A DNA stretch of 64,000 nt from Duodenibacillus massiliensis (GTDB lineage Bacteria; Pseudomonadota; Gammaproteobacteria; Burkholderiales; Burkholderiaceae_F), in assembly GCF_900128485.1 (NCBI RefSeq), contig NZ_LT635858.1, forward strand, positions 54,860 to 118,859, written 5' to 3'. Made by a program: the position numbers and the translations under genes. The notes under the pieces were generated by a model. The model had not been told where the DNA came from and made no database searches. It saw nothing but the letters and a program-made list of their open reading frames with translations. Shown one piece after another: positions 1 to 7,763 of the stretch (positions are counted from its first letter, which is position 1; each line of letters begins with the position of its first letter).

Positions 1-215
1 CCCGCCATATTGAAAACCACGGCGCTTGCGGCATAGGCCGCCCACGTCTGCGGGGTGTTGGTAAGGCCCAGAAAATGCAGTACCGCGCGGTCGGCGGGTT
101 CAACAACGGCGGGCGCACGCCCCTTGGCAAGCGGCGTAAGCCACAGCCCCAGGGGCTTGGTGATGAGAAAAAGCACGATCGAAAAGACCGTGAGGGCAAT
201 CAGTGCCGGCTGCAT
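1..215 (-). CDS. kdpA: Potassium-transporting ATPase subunit A, N-terminal part (cut by window edge)
   Basis: This is the first 71 codons of the K+-translocating subunit of the high-affinity Kdp P-type ATPase, an inner-membrane pump. The visible part begins MQPALIALTVFSIVLF. It shows one long hydrophobic helix, then the KPLG...PLAKG loop, and a segment reading LHFLGLTNTPQTWAAYA. That last segment matches the region of KdpA just before its second helix. The ATG at 215 has an AAGG-type ribosome site about 9 bases upstream. It lies downstream of two tiny membrane-peptide ORFs, in the order expected for a kdpF-kdpA operon; kdpB and kdpC would lie to the left of the window. The assignment rests on the N-terminus only. 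Confidence 0.8.
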   Translation of the reverse strand, partial: MQPALIALTVFSIVLFLITKPLGLWLTPLAKGRAPAVVEPADRAVLHFLGLTNTPQTWAAYAASAVVFNMA

Positions 216-257
216 GGGCGGGGACCTTTTTAGCAGGCAGAAACGTCAGAAAAAACC

Positions 258-338
258 TTACACGTTCCAGAATTTGTAGAGAACCCAGCCGATGATGAGG
301 GCACCAGCCGTGAGAAAAATTATGTCGTCAAGCGGCAT
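258..338 (-). CDS. 26-residue membrane peptide directly before kdpA (KdpF-like candidate)
   Basis: A 26-codon ORF encodes a peptide that is almost a single hydrophobic helix (MPLDDIIFLTAGALIIGW then VLYKFWNV). A strong GAAGGAGG ribosome site lies 4 bases before the ATG. Its position 42 bases ahead of kdpA and its size fit KdpF, the roughly 30-residue stabilising subunit of KdpFABC. It lacks the usual LLRPE-like C-terminal ending, so KdpF is an inference from context. Confidence 0.55.
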   Translation of the reverse strand: MPLDDIIFLTAGALIIGWVLYKFWNV

Positions 339-351
339 GCAGCCTCCTTCG

Positions 352-453
352 TCAGGATGCATCCTTATCAAGAAAGCGCCTGAAAAGCGCCAAAAGCGCA
401 AGCGTTACGCCGAAAGCGGCGGCCGCGAGAAGCGCTGCCAGCAAGTCCTGCAT
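352..453 (-). CDS. 33-residue membrane peptide between yggT and the kdp genes
   Basis: A 33-codon ORF encodes a short Asp-Leu-Leu start, an Ala/Leu-rich membrane helix and a basic tail ending RRFLDKDAS. Its AAGGA ribosome site overlaps the stop codon of yggT, only 10 bases away, so translation may be coupled to yggT. It ends 13 bases before the next small ORF. Either this peptide or the next could be the true KdpF; this one has the better helix-then-RR layout of KdpF, the other has the better position. No homolog is recognised with certainty. Confidence 0.5.
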   Translation of the reverse strand: MQDLLAALLAAAAFGVTLALLALFRRFLDKDAS

Positions 454-463
454 GAGTACATCC

Positions 464-1024
464 TTAAAACATCAGGATACCAGCGGACACCGGCGCCACA
501 AACCGCAGCACGAGGTTAAGCAGCAGGAAAAGCACGATGGGCGACAAATCAAAGCCGCCGATTCTCGGGATAAAGCGGCGGAAGGGCCGCAGAAACGGAT
601 CAATCATCGTTGCCATCAGCGCCATCGTCCCGGAATTGCGGGCACTCGTAAAACTCATGATGCAGTAAATGATCGTGCCCCAGATGAGAAGATCCACGCC
701 CCAGCGCACGAGAAGCGCGACGGGCATCGCGACAAAAGCAGCAACCGTTGCCGGCAGCCCCGTAAATTCCCGCGTAAAGACCGTGTAGGCAACGGCAAGA
801 ATAAGTGCCGCCGCAAGGCTTGAGAGATCCCAGTTACCGCGGGGCTTCACCAGATAAGCCACGGGATTGACAAGCCAGTCGGTGAGTTTCCAGGCAAAGC
901 GCACCAGAGGATCGCGGGGGCTGATCGCCAGAGACCAAAGATAGGCGCGCAAAATAAGGAGGCTTCCCAAAAGCCCCACCACAACCGCCAGAACCGTTAA
1001 AAGAAATCCCATGAAAGTACTCAC
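464..1024 (-). CDS. YggT family integral membrane protein
   Basis: A 186-residue, very hydrophobic protein with two YggT-type halves. Residues about 1-60 contain the first helix and the SPRDPLVRFAWKLTDWLVNP segment, and residues about 115-186 repeat the pattern as the PFLRPFRRFIPRIGGFDLSP motif followed by a terminal helix. The family sits in the inner membrane and has been linked to osmotic tolerance and cell-shape or division functions, with no enzymatic role established. Its stop overlaps the ribosome site of the following tiny membrane ORF, so it may be the first gene of the transcript leading into kdp. Confidence 0.85.
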   Translation of the reverse strand: MSTFMGFLLTVLAVVVGLLGSLLILRAYLWSLAISPRDPLVRFAWKLTDWLVNPVAYLVKPRGNWDLSSLAAALILAVAYTVFTREFTGLPATVAAFVAMPVALLVRWGVDLLIWGTIIYCIMSFTSARNSGTMALMATMIDPFLRPFRRFIPRIGGFDLSPIVLFLLLNLVLRFVAPVSAGILMF

Positions 1025-1089
1025 TTATGCGTCAGAAGTATCGTGCGGCTAGTTTAGCGGACTTCCGCATGCCGGACCTGCTTTTAAGG

Positions 1090-1704
1090 CTAAATATCTG
1101 AAAACCCGAGCGAATTTAAGGCCGCCGCACCGGGGAAAGCTGGGGCCCCGAACTCAGCCCTTTTAAACCACAGCCGCCGCCAGTCAAAAAACGGACCCGG
1201 ATCGGTTTTGCGGCCCGGGGCAATGTCACTGTGCGCGACAACTGCCCGCACGGGATAAGCCGCGGCCAGCGCCGCAAGAAGCTCCGTCAGGGCCGCGTAC
1301 TGGCTTTCGGTAAAGACCGTAAAGTCCGTCCCCTCGATTTCAATGCCGACGGAAAAGTCGTTGCAGCGGCTTTTGCCCTCAAACGTGCTCACGCCGGCGT
1401 GCCATGCTCTCTCAAGGCAGCTCACAAACTGAGTGACGCCGCCCCTGCGGTCAATGAAATAGTGGCTGCTTACGCGCACCCCGCGGATATCCTCAAGCCG
1501 CGGATCGATCGAAAAATCGAGCCTGTCGGTGAAAAAGTCCGCAACGCACCCGGAGAGAAACTCTCCCGGCGGCAGCGAAATGTTGTGAAGCACCACAAGA
1601 TAAGGAAGTTGCGCCCCGGACCTCGCGTCAAAGTGATCGGAAGGCTCACGCACAACGCTTTGGCTCCAGCCGCAGGCGTCAACGGCAAACTTATTTTCTG
1701 CCAT
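1090..1704 (-). CDS. ampD: 1,6-anhydro-N-acetylmuramyl-L-alanine amidase
   Basis: A cytosolic zinc amidase of peptidoglycan recycling that removes the stem peptide from anhydro-muropeptides. The 204-residue product starting MAENKFAVDACGW has the Amidase_2/PGRP fold, with zinc-ligand histidines in LVVLHNISLPPGEF and VAHSDIAPGRKTDPG and the typical SSHYFIDRRG and CNDFSVGIEIEG strands. The ATG at 1704 was chosen because the longer reading frame adds about 60 low-complexity basic residues and would cover most of the upstream gene. With this start the overlap with the upstream PP0621-type gene is 14 bases, so the two are probably cotranscribed. Confidence 0.9.
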   Translation of the reverse strand: MAENKFAVDACGWSQSVVREPSDHFDARSGAQLPYLVVLHNISLPPGEFLSGCVADFFTDRLDFSIDPRLEDIRGVRVSSHYFIDRRGGVTQFVSCLERAWHAGVSTFEGKSRCNDFSVGIEIEGTDFTVFTESQYAALTELLAALAAAYPVRAVVAHSDIAPGRKTDPGPFFDWRRLWFKRAEFGAPAFPGAAALNSLGFSDI

Positions 1705-1987
1705 GCAGGGTCTCTTCAAAGGCGCGGCGCCGCGCCTCACCGCGGCACTTTTCCGAGCAGTAGGCAACGCCGTTACCGAGCACAGCCTCTTCTTTGGGGA
1801 AATGCGTGCCGCAGACCGGGCACTGCAGCATGGGCTGCGGCGTCTGTGCGGCTGCGGCCGCCGCCTCTGCCTCGCGCCGTGCTTCACGCCTTAAGGCTTT
1901 TTCCTCCGCCGACCGGCGCTTTCTGCCGATCACGATGACGGCGTAGATGATGACGGCCAAGCCGACCCAGAAAAGAATACGACCCAT
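1691..1987 (-). CDS. PP0621-family small membrane protein with C-terminal Cys-rich motif
   Basis: A 98-residue protein with one N-terminal membrane helix (GRILFWVGLAVIIYAVIVI), a charged Ala/Glu/Arg-rich linker, and a C-terminal zinc-ribbon-like part with CPVCGTHF and YCSEKC. This arrangement is that of the PP0621 family, whose function is unknown. It overlaps ampD by 14 bases, a pairing I recall from other betaproteobacteria. The four cysteines probably bind a metal; this is inferred from spacing only. Confidence 0.75.
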   Translation of the reverse strand: MGRILFWVGLAVIIYAVIVIGRKRRSAEEKALRREARREAEAAAAAAQTPQPMLQCPVCGTHFPKEEAVLGNGVAYCSEKCRGEARRRAFEETLHGRK

Positions 1988-1993
1988 GGCGTC

Positions 1994-2827
1994 TTAACTC
2001 AGAAAGAGTTCAATCACAAAACGGTAGACGACGTAGGCGGCCACCAAAAACGCGTAACCGGCCCAGAAAAGCATCAATGCACGCTTGTTGCGCCAGCCGA
2101 AGAAGTAGCGCCCGACCATCAGCACGGCAAAGACAATCCAGGATATCCAGGTGAGAACCGTCTTGTGATCAAACACAAAGGGCTGCCCCATGTACTGCTG
2201 GGTGGCAAAGCTTCCGATAATGAGCACAAGCGTGAGGCACACAAACCCGCACAAAACAATGCGGTAAAGAATGCGCTCCATCGCCATGAGGTTGGGCATG
2301 TTAGCCACAAGCCCCGTTGTCTTATGCGCCGCGGCCGGATCCTTCAACTGCCGCTGCAGCATCCACAAAAGCACCGCCTGCAAAAAGGCGATCGTCATGA
2401 AGCTGTAGGCGCCAAGCGCAACAATCAGATGCACGCGGAAAAGTACGGTCCAGGTTTCGCTCGCAACGGCTTCACCCGGAAAGACAACCGGCATCAGGGC
2501 GCAGACGGCCGCCACAAAAAGAAGCACCCCCATCAGGCCCGAAACCCGCCGCACAAAGCTTTCCACAAGGGTAATGAAGACCGCAAACAAGAGTGCGATC
2601 GAAAGCGCCATGCCGAAACCGAAATAAACCGTGCCCGGGCCGAAAAGGTCGCAGCCCACCGCCGCCGTGTGCACGAGCGCCGCGGCAAAGGAGAGCCACC
2701 ACATGGGTTTGAGAGCCCCTGCTTCCGGCACGCCCCGGCTGCATACACGCACGATTTTGAGGCCCGCCGCAAAGTAGCCGAGCGCTGCAACGATTGCCAG
2801 AATCCAACCCGCTGTTATCTGCGTCAT
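1994..2827 (-). CDS. CcsA/YpjD-like inner-membrane protein
   Basis: A 277-residue polytopic membrane protein with about eight helices, related to the cytochrome c assembly protein (CcsA/CcmC) domain and to E. coli YpjD. The ATG at 2827 follows a GGGAAAGA ribosome site. The longer frame adds about 40 Cys/Arg/Ser-rich residues that do not look like a membrane protein N-terminus. It is divergent from ffh, the same neighbour as ypjD in E. coli, which supports the YpjD subfamily over a true cytochrome assembly role. No other cytochrome c biogenesis gene is nearby. Confidence 0.8.
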   Translation of the reverse strand: MTQITAGWILAIVAALGYFAAGLKIVRVCSRGVPEAGALKPMWWLSFAAALVHTAAVGCDLFGPGTVYFGFGMALSIALLFAVFITLVESFVRRVSGLMGVLLFVAAVCALMPVVFPGEAVASETWTVLFRVHLIVALGAYSFMTIAFLQAVLLWMLQRQLKDPAAAHKTTGLVANMPNLMAMERILYRIVLCGFVCLTLVLIIGSFATQQYMGQPFVFDHKTVLTWISWIVFAVLMVGRYFFGWRNKRALMLFWAGYAFLVAAYVVYRFVIELFLS

Positions 2828-3083
2828 ACGAAATCTTTCCCGATAGCTGTTAGAGCATCCCGGCAAAGCACTGCCCGCTCGAGCCGATGCCGTACAATAA
2901 GACGTTCGGCGCACGGCACACAAAAAGTGCCCCGGAATGCTGCGCAAAAAAGGCGATTTCCCGTCTTTGCGCGGTCCGCGTTTTGCCGACGCAGACCATT
3001 CGTTACGCCGATTTTAGTTCGAAACCGTTGACAGCACACTTAATTAGCCGGTTCTTTGCAAAAAGAAAACGGCGGCCATAACC

Positions 3084-4469
3084 ATGCTTGACACTCTGAG
3101 CTCCCGCTTATCCCGCATTCTGAAGACAATGCGCGGTCAGGCCCGTCTGACCGAAGAAAACACCCGCGACATGGTGCGCGAGATCCGCCTTGCGCTTTTA
3201 GAGGCCGACGTGGCGCTCCCGGTGGTGCGTGACCTTATTGCCCGCATCAAGGCCAAAGCCATGGGCGAAGAGGTGATCGGGAACTTAAACCCGGGACAGG
3301 CTCTAGTGGGCGTCGTGGAGCGCGAACTCACAAGCGTCATCGGCGGAGACCTTCCGCCCGAAGAGCGCACGATCCGCTTAAACGTGCAGCCTCCGGCCGT
3401 TATTTTGCTCGCCGGCCTTCAGGGTGCCGGTAAAACGACCACGGCCGGTAAGCTCGCAAAGTGGCTTAAGGAAACCCAGAACAAAAAAGTCCTCACGTTT
3501 TCAGCTGACGTCTACCGCCCCGCGGCCATTGATCAGTTAAAGACGGTAACGGAACAGGCCGGCTGTGACTTCTTTCCCTCCACGCCCGAGCAAAAGCCCC
3601 TCGATATCGCCCGGGATGCCATGGACTGGGCCCGCCGCCACTTTTACGACGTGGTGATTGCCGATACGGCCGGGCGCCTTGCTATTGACGAACAGATGAT
3701 GCAGGAGGTAAGCGACTTAAGCGCTTACCTCAAACCCGCGGAAACCCTCTTTGTGATTGACGCGATGCTGGGCCAGGACGCCGTCAACACCGCCAAGGCC
3801 TTTAACGAGCGGCTGACCCTCACGGGCATCATCCTCACCAAGGTCGACGGCGACAGCCGCGGGGGTGCAGCGCTTTCAGTGCGCATGGTCACCGGCAAAC
3901 CCATCAAATTTGTGGGCGTCGGCGAAAAGCTCACAGGTTTTGAACCGTTTAATCCCGAGCAGATGGCCGGACGCATCCTCGGCATGGGCGACATCGTGGC
4001 CCTTGTCAAGGACGTGCAGAAGTCCGTGGATATCGAGCAGGCTCAGAAACTTGCGCAAAAGATCAAGACGGGCGAGCGCTTTGACCTCAATGACTTTAAG
4101 GCCCAGATTTCTCAGATGAAGTCGATCGGCGTCTCAGGCCTCATCGACAAACTCCCCGCGCAGTTTCAGGAAGCCGCGGCCAAGGTTAAGGACAAGGACG
4201 TCAACAAGACGATCGGCCGCACCGAAGGCATCATCAATTCGATGACGCCGAAGGAGCGGCGCAATCCGGACCTCATCAAGGCAAGCCGCAAGCGCCGTAT
4301 CGCCGCGGGCGCCGGGGTCTCGGTGCAGGAAGTCAACAAGCTTCTCAAGCAGTTTGAGCAGACCCGTGAAATGATGAAGCGCATGCAAAAGGGCGGCCTT
4401 GCCAAGATGATGCGTGCGCTCGGCAATTTCGGCGGCTTCGGCGGGGGCTTCCCCGGCTTTAAGCGCTAA
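3084..4469 (+). CDS. ffh: Signal recognition particle GTPase Ffh
   Basis: The protein subunit of the bacterial SRP, which binds 4.5S RNA and signal sequences and delivers ribosomes to FtsY at the membrane. The 461-residue product has the N domain (residues about 1-90), a G domain with P-loop GLQGAGKTTTAGKLA, DTAGR and TKVDGDSRGGAA motifs, and a methionine-rich M domain (from about 300) ending GGFPGFKR. Length and motifs are those of a normal Ffh. It begins an operon: the next gene starts 12 bases after its stop. Confidence 0.97.
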   Translation: MLDTLSSRLSRILKTMRGQARLTEENTRDMVREIRLALLEADVALPVVRDLIARIKAKAMGEEVIGNLNPGQALVGVVERELTSVIGGDLPPEERTIRLNVQPPAVILLAGLQGAGKTTTAGKLAKWLKETQNKKVLTFSADVYRPAAIDQLKTVTEQAGCDFFPSTPEQKPLDIARDAMDWARRHFYDVVIADTAGRLAIDEQMMQEVSDLSAYLKPAETLFVIDAMLGQDAVNTAKAFNERLTLTGIILTKVDGDSRGGAALSVRMVTGKPIKFVGVGEKLTGFEPFNPEQMAGRILGMGDIVALVKDVQKSVDIEQAQKLAQKIKTGERFDLNDFKAQISQMKSIGVSGLIDKLPAQFQEAAAKVKDKDVNKTIGRTEGIINSMTPKERRNPDLIKASRKRRIAAGAGVSVQEVNKLLKQFEQTREMMKRMQKGGLAKMMRALGNFGGFGGGFPGFKR

Positions 4470-4481
4470 AGGCAAGAGCTG

Positions 4482-5267
4482 ATGACGCGCGGCAAAACAC
4501 TTGCCTGGCTGCAGTTTCTGGGAACGGCGCACGGCGTAACGGTGCTTAACTGGGAACGCGCCGCGTATGCGCGCTCGGTGAAAACCGTCACCGGGTCGCG
4601 GGCCGTACAGATCGGCAGGCCCGAACTCGATGCTTTGTCCGGCAGCAGCATCGGCCACCGGATTCTGGTGACGCCAGAGGTATGCCGTCTCTCTGATGAT
4701 GACTGGCGCGAGCCCGTTGCGGCGCTCCCCGAAGCTCTGCCCCTTGCGGCAGAATGCGCCGACCTCGTTGTATGGCCTCACGGACCGGACGATACCGCAA
4801 GCGAAGCAAAAGCGGTTTTAGCTGAAATCACGCGCGTTCTCGCCCCCAACGGCGTTCTCGTTCTCACATTTTTTAATGCTTCGGGCTTTTGGGCCCTGCG
4901 GCAGAAGCTCTTTTGTACTTCACCCCGTTTACCCACGGATACGCGCGCCAGCACGGTCGCAGGCGTCAAAGCGCTTCTTGCCGCCGCAGGTCTTACGGTC
5001 GAAGGCGGTTTTTACGGTGTCTACGGAACCGCGTCGCAAAAAGAGCGTACCGAAACCACGGAAAAAGCCTCAAACCTTCTGCCCACGGGGCTTGACCTCG
5101 CGGGCAACCGCTGGTGGCCCACCTTAAGTAACGTCGTGATTCTCACGGCCCGCAAAAAAGTCTCCGGCTTGACGCTTGTGGGGCGGGCGGCCTTCAGTAA
5201 AAGCGCAGTGGCCGCGTCGGTTAACCCTGCCGTGCAGCAAAATGCCTCCCGAAAAGATGTCTTATGA
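4482..5267 (+). CDS. Class I SAM-dependent methyltransferase (Methyltransf_11-like)
   Basis: A 261-residue protein with a methyltransferase-like core. A segment DLVVWPHGPDD is followed by ITRVLAPNGVLVLTFFNASGFW, which matches motifs post-I to III of class I enzymes. The N-terminal motif I is degenerate: AVQIGRPELDAL stands where E/DxGxGxG is expected. The same kind of gene sits just before rnhA and dnaQ in many betaproteobacteria. Its substrate is unknown. It starts 12 bases after ffh and its last 4 bases overlap the rnhA start, so it belongs to the ffh-rnhA-dnaQ transcript. Confidence 0.8.
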   Translation: MTRGKTLAWLQFLGTAHGVTVLNWERAAYARSVKTVTGSRAVQIGRPELDALSGSSIGHRILVTPEVCRLSDDDWREPVAALPEALPLAAECADLVVWPHGPDDTASEAKAVLAEITRVLAPNGVLVLTFFNASGFWALRQKLFCTSPRLPTDTRASTVAGVKALLAAAGLTVEGGFYGVYGTASQKERTETTEKASNLLPTGLDLAGNRWWPTLSNVVILTARKKVSGLTLVGRAAFSKSAVAASVNPAVQQNASRKDVL

Positions 5268-5767
5268 GTGAAACCGTTCTTGAAATCTGGACCGACGGCG
5301 CCTGTAAGTTCAACCCGGGCCCGGGCGGCTGGGGTGTGCTGATGGTCTACGGCGGCCACCGCCGCGAGCTTTGCGGCGGCGCGCGTGAAACCACGAATAA
5401 CCGCATGGAACTCAGGGCCGTGATTGAGGCCTTAAGGGCCGTCAAACGCGACTGTCCCATGAAAATTCACTTGGACAGCAGCTACGTCAAGGACGGCATC
5501 ACCAAGTGGATTCACGGCTGGAAGAAAAAGGGCTGGAAAAAAGAGGGGAAGACCCCGATTAAAAACATCGAGCTCTGGCAGTGCCTCGACAGAGAGCGCA
5601 ACCGCTTTACGCAGATTGAATGGTGCTGGGTGAAGGGCCACGCCGGCAACCCCGGCAACGAAAAGGCCGATGAGCTCGCCAACAAGGGCGTGGCCGGTGT
5701 TTTGGCAGGCACCATCCCCGAGGACATCCCCATTGGTTCCGCCGCCGCGGAAGGAAGTTTGTTATGA
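5264..5767 (+). CDS. rnhA: Ribonuclease HI
   Basis: Cleaves the RNA strand of RNA-DNA hybrids in the cytosol, removing primers and R-loops. The 167-residue product has all active-site residues: D11 in WTDGACKFNPGPGG, E49 in NNRMELRAVIEAL, D71 in HLDSSYV, H126 in KGHAGNPGNE and D136 in KADELA. The basic handle WKKKGWKKEGK, used to bind the hybrid, is present. The C-terminal extension of about 20 residues is unremarkable. It overlaps the preceding methyltransferase and the following dnaQ by 4 bases each (ATGA junctions), which indicates translational coupling. Confidence 0.97.
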   Translation: MSETVLEIWTDGACKFNPGPGGWGVLMVYGGHRRELCGGARETTNNRMELRAVIEALRAVKRDCPMKIHLDSSYVKDGITKWIHGWKKKGWKKEGKTPIKNIELWQCLDRERNRFTQIEWCWVKGHAGNPGNEKADELANKGVAGVLAGTIPEDIPIGSAAAEGSLL

Positions 5768-6561
5768 GCACGCGTCAGATCTGTCTGGATACGGAAACCA
5801 CCGGTATTAATGCCGAGAGCGGCGACCGCATTGTGGAAATCGGCTGCTTTGAGATTGTGGGCCGCACGCTCTCTGACGATCCGAGCCACGTTTACTGGGC
5901 TTACATCAATCCTGAGCGTGATGTGCCGGACGAAGCCGTCGCCATTCACGGCCTCACCAACGAGTTTCTCGCGGACAAACCCGTCTTTGCCGACGTGGCC
6001 GATGACTTTCTCAAATTCATCAAGGGCGCCGAACTCATCATTCATAACGCCAAGTTCGACGTGGGCTTTTTAAACGCGGAACTAAAGCGCATCGGCAAAG
6101 GCCGCGTGGAAGACTACTGCAGCAATGTAATCGACACCCTGGCGATGGCCCGTGAGATCTTTCCGGGGCTAAGAAATACCCTGGACGTTCTCTGCGGCCG
6201 CTACGGTGTGGACCGGTCGGCTCGTACGCTGCACGGAGCTTCGCTTGACGCCCGGCTTTTGGGCGAGGTGTACCTCGCGATGACGCGCCGCCAGGAAAGC
6301 CTCATCGGAGACACGGTGGAGGAAATGCTCAAGGAGGGCGGCACGATTTCGATGCCCGACAACAAGCTCTTGCTCGCGGCATCCTGTCCGGATGAAGAAA
6401 TGGCCGTGCACAAAGCCTTCATTGAAAACATGAACAAAAAGTCCAAAAAGGGCCCGTGCCTCTGGACCACAAAGCTGGGAAGTCCCGAAAGCACCGTGCC
6501 GCAGCCTGCGGGCTCTGCTGATGCGCCCGCAGCCGCCGCCGCAGCCCCGGCTCAGAAGTAA
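5764..6561 (+). CDS. dnaQ: DNA polymerase III epsilon subunit, 3'-5' proofreading exonuclease
   Basis: The proofreading subunit of the replicative polymerase. The 265-residue product has a DEDDh exonuclease domain: ICLDTETTG (D9, E11) in Exo I, the IIHNAKFDVGF Exo II motif, and HGASLDARLL (His and Asp) in Exo III. The remaining C-terminal part, after about residue 185, contains the region that binds the alpha subunit and ends in an Ala/Pro-rich tail. It overlaps rnhA by 4 bases. The rnhA-dnaQ pairing is common in proteobacteria, though the two are divergent in E. coli. An intrinsic terminator follows. Confidence 0.96.
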   Translation: MSTRQICLDTETTGINAESGDRIVEIGCFEIVGRTLSDDPSHVYWAYINPERDVPDEAVAIHGLTNEFLADKPVFADVADDFLKFIKGAELIIHNAKFDVGFLNAELKRIGKGRVEDYCSNVIDTLAMAREIFPGLRNTLDVLCGRYGVDRSARTLHGASLDARLLGEVYLAMTRRQESLIGDTVEEMLKEGGTISMPDNKLLLAASCPDEEMAVHKAFIENMNKKSKKGPCLWTTKLGSPESTVPQPAGSADAPAAAAAAPAQK

Positions 6562-6574
6562 TACCGCAAAGAAC

Positions 6575-6606
6575 CGCCGGATTTTTCGGGAAATACCGGC
6601 CTTTTC
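6575..6606 (+). terminator. Intrinsic terminator after dnaQ
   Basis: GCCGG and CCGGC arms, extended by TTT/AAA pairs, flank a short loop and are followed by TTTTC, 14 bases after the dnaQ stop. It closes the ffh-dnaQ transcript. Confidence 0.7.
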
Positions 6607-6660
6607 TCCCTCACGGGCCCAATAACCCGATAGACTCGCGGACACATTACATTGGGACGG

Positions 6661-6682
6661 GTGGGCGCACACGGTGCGCCTC
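6661..6682 (+). other. Strong hairpin in the metN leader
   Basis: A 7-base-pair GGCGCAC/GTGCGCC stem with a 3-base loop lies about 30 bases before metN, with a few further G-C pairs outside it. It has no U-tract, so it is not a simple terminator. It may be a leader structure or a protein-binding site. No known SAM riboswitch core is recognised. Confidence 0.4.
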
Positions 6683-6710
6683 CCTTCCCTACCAAAGAAA
6701 AAACTCACTT

Positions 6711-7763
6711 ATGATCGAGCTGCAACACATTACTCAGCGCTACCGCACGCCGGAAGGCCGCGACTTTTTTGCGCTCAACGATGTCTCCTTAAGCATCAAA
6801 TCGGGAGAAATCTTCGGCATCATCGGCCGCTCGGGCGCCGGCAAATCCACGCTTGTGCGCTGCATCAATTTCTTAAACCGCCCCACCGAAGGGACGGTGA
6901 CCGTGGACGGCAAGTGCCTCAACACGATGACGAACGCTGAACTGCGCGCCGCACGCCGTCAGATCGCGATGATCTTTCAGCACTTCAACATTCTCTCCTC
7001 GCGCACGGTCTACGACAATGCCGCGTTTCCGCTGGAACTTGCGGGCTGGGACAAGACCGAGATCCGCAAAAAGGTGGAGCCGCTTCTTGACCTCGTTGGC
7101 CTGGCGGATCACCGCAACAAGTACCCCTCGCAGCTCTCGGGCGGCCAAAAGCAGCGCGTGGGCATTGCCCGAGCGCTTGCCTCTGACCCCAAGGTCCTTT
7201 TAAGCGATGAGGCAACCAGTGCGCTCGACCCGGAAACCACGGTTGCGACGCTGCAGCTTCTTAAACAGATTAACCGCGACCTCGGGCTCACCATCGTGAT
7301 GATCACCCACCAGATGGACGTCGTGAAGGAAATCTGCGACCGCGTGGCTGTCATGAATAAGGGCGTTGTGGTTGAAGAAGGTCCCGTCATTGACGTCTTT
7401 CGCCGTCCGCAGAGCGAAACGGCGCGCGCCATGGTCGGTAACATCATGGGCCAGGAAATTGCGCCCGCGATGGTCGAGAGAATCCGAGCGCAGGTCAAAG
7501 CCGTCACCGACGGCATCCCCAACCACATTCTGAGGCTTACCTTTGTCGGAAGCGAAGTCACGCGTCCCATCATTTCCGAAGCCTCGCGGCTTTTTAACGT
7601 CGACTTCAACATTCTTCTCGGGCAGATTGCGGAAGTGCAGGGGAAGAGTTTCGGCACGCTCACGGTTCTCACCAAAGCTGATGCCGACACGCTCAGCAAG
7701 ACCGTTGCCTATTTCCGCGAACACAACGTCACCGTAGAGGAGAAAACAAACAATGTCCTCTGA
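6711..7763 (+). CDS. metN: Methionine ABC transporter, ATP-binding protein
   Basis: The ATPase of the MetNIQ importer for D- and L-methionine. The 350-residue product has Walker A GRSGAGKST, the Q-loop MIFQHFNIL, signature LSGGQKQRVGIARAL, Walker B VLLSDEATSALDPET and the H-loop MITHQMD. From about residue 265 there is a C-terminal NIL domain, which in MetN binds methionine and inhibits transport when the cell is replete. The 3' end overlaps metI by 11 bases. The expected substrate-binding gene metQ does not follow. Confidence 0.95.
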   Translation: MIELQHITQRYRTPEGRDFFALNDVSLSIKSGEIFGIIGRSGAGKSTLVRCINFLNRPTEGTVTVDGKCLNTMTNAELRAARRQIAMIFQHFNILSSRTVYDNAAFPLELAGWDKTEIRKKVEPLLDLVGLADHRNKYPSQLSGGQKQRVGIARALASDPKVLLSDEATSALDPETTVATLQLLKQINRDLGLTIVMITHQMDVVKEICDRVAVMNKGVVVEEGPVIDVFRRPQSETARAMVGNIMGQEIAPAMVERIRAQVKAVTDGIPNHILRLTFVGSEVTRPIISEASRLFNVDFNILLGQIAEVQGKSFGTLTVLTKADADTLSKTVAYFREHNVTVEEKTNNVL

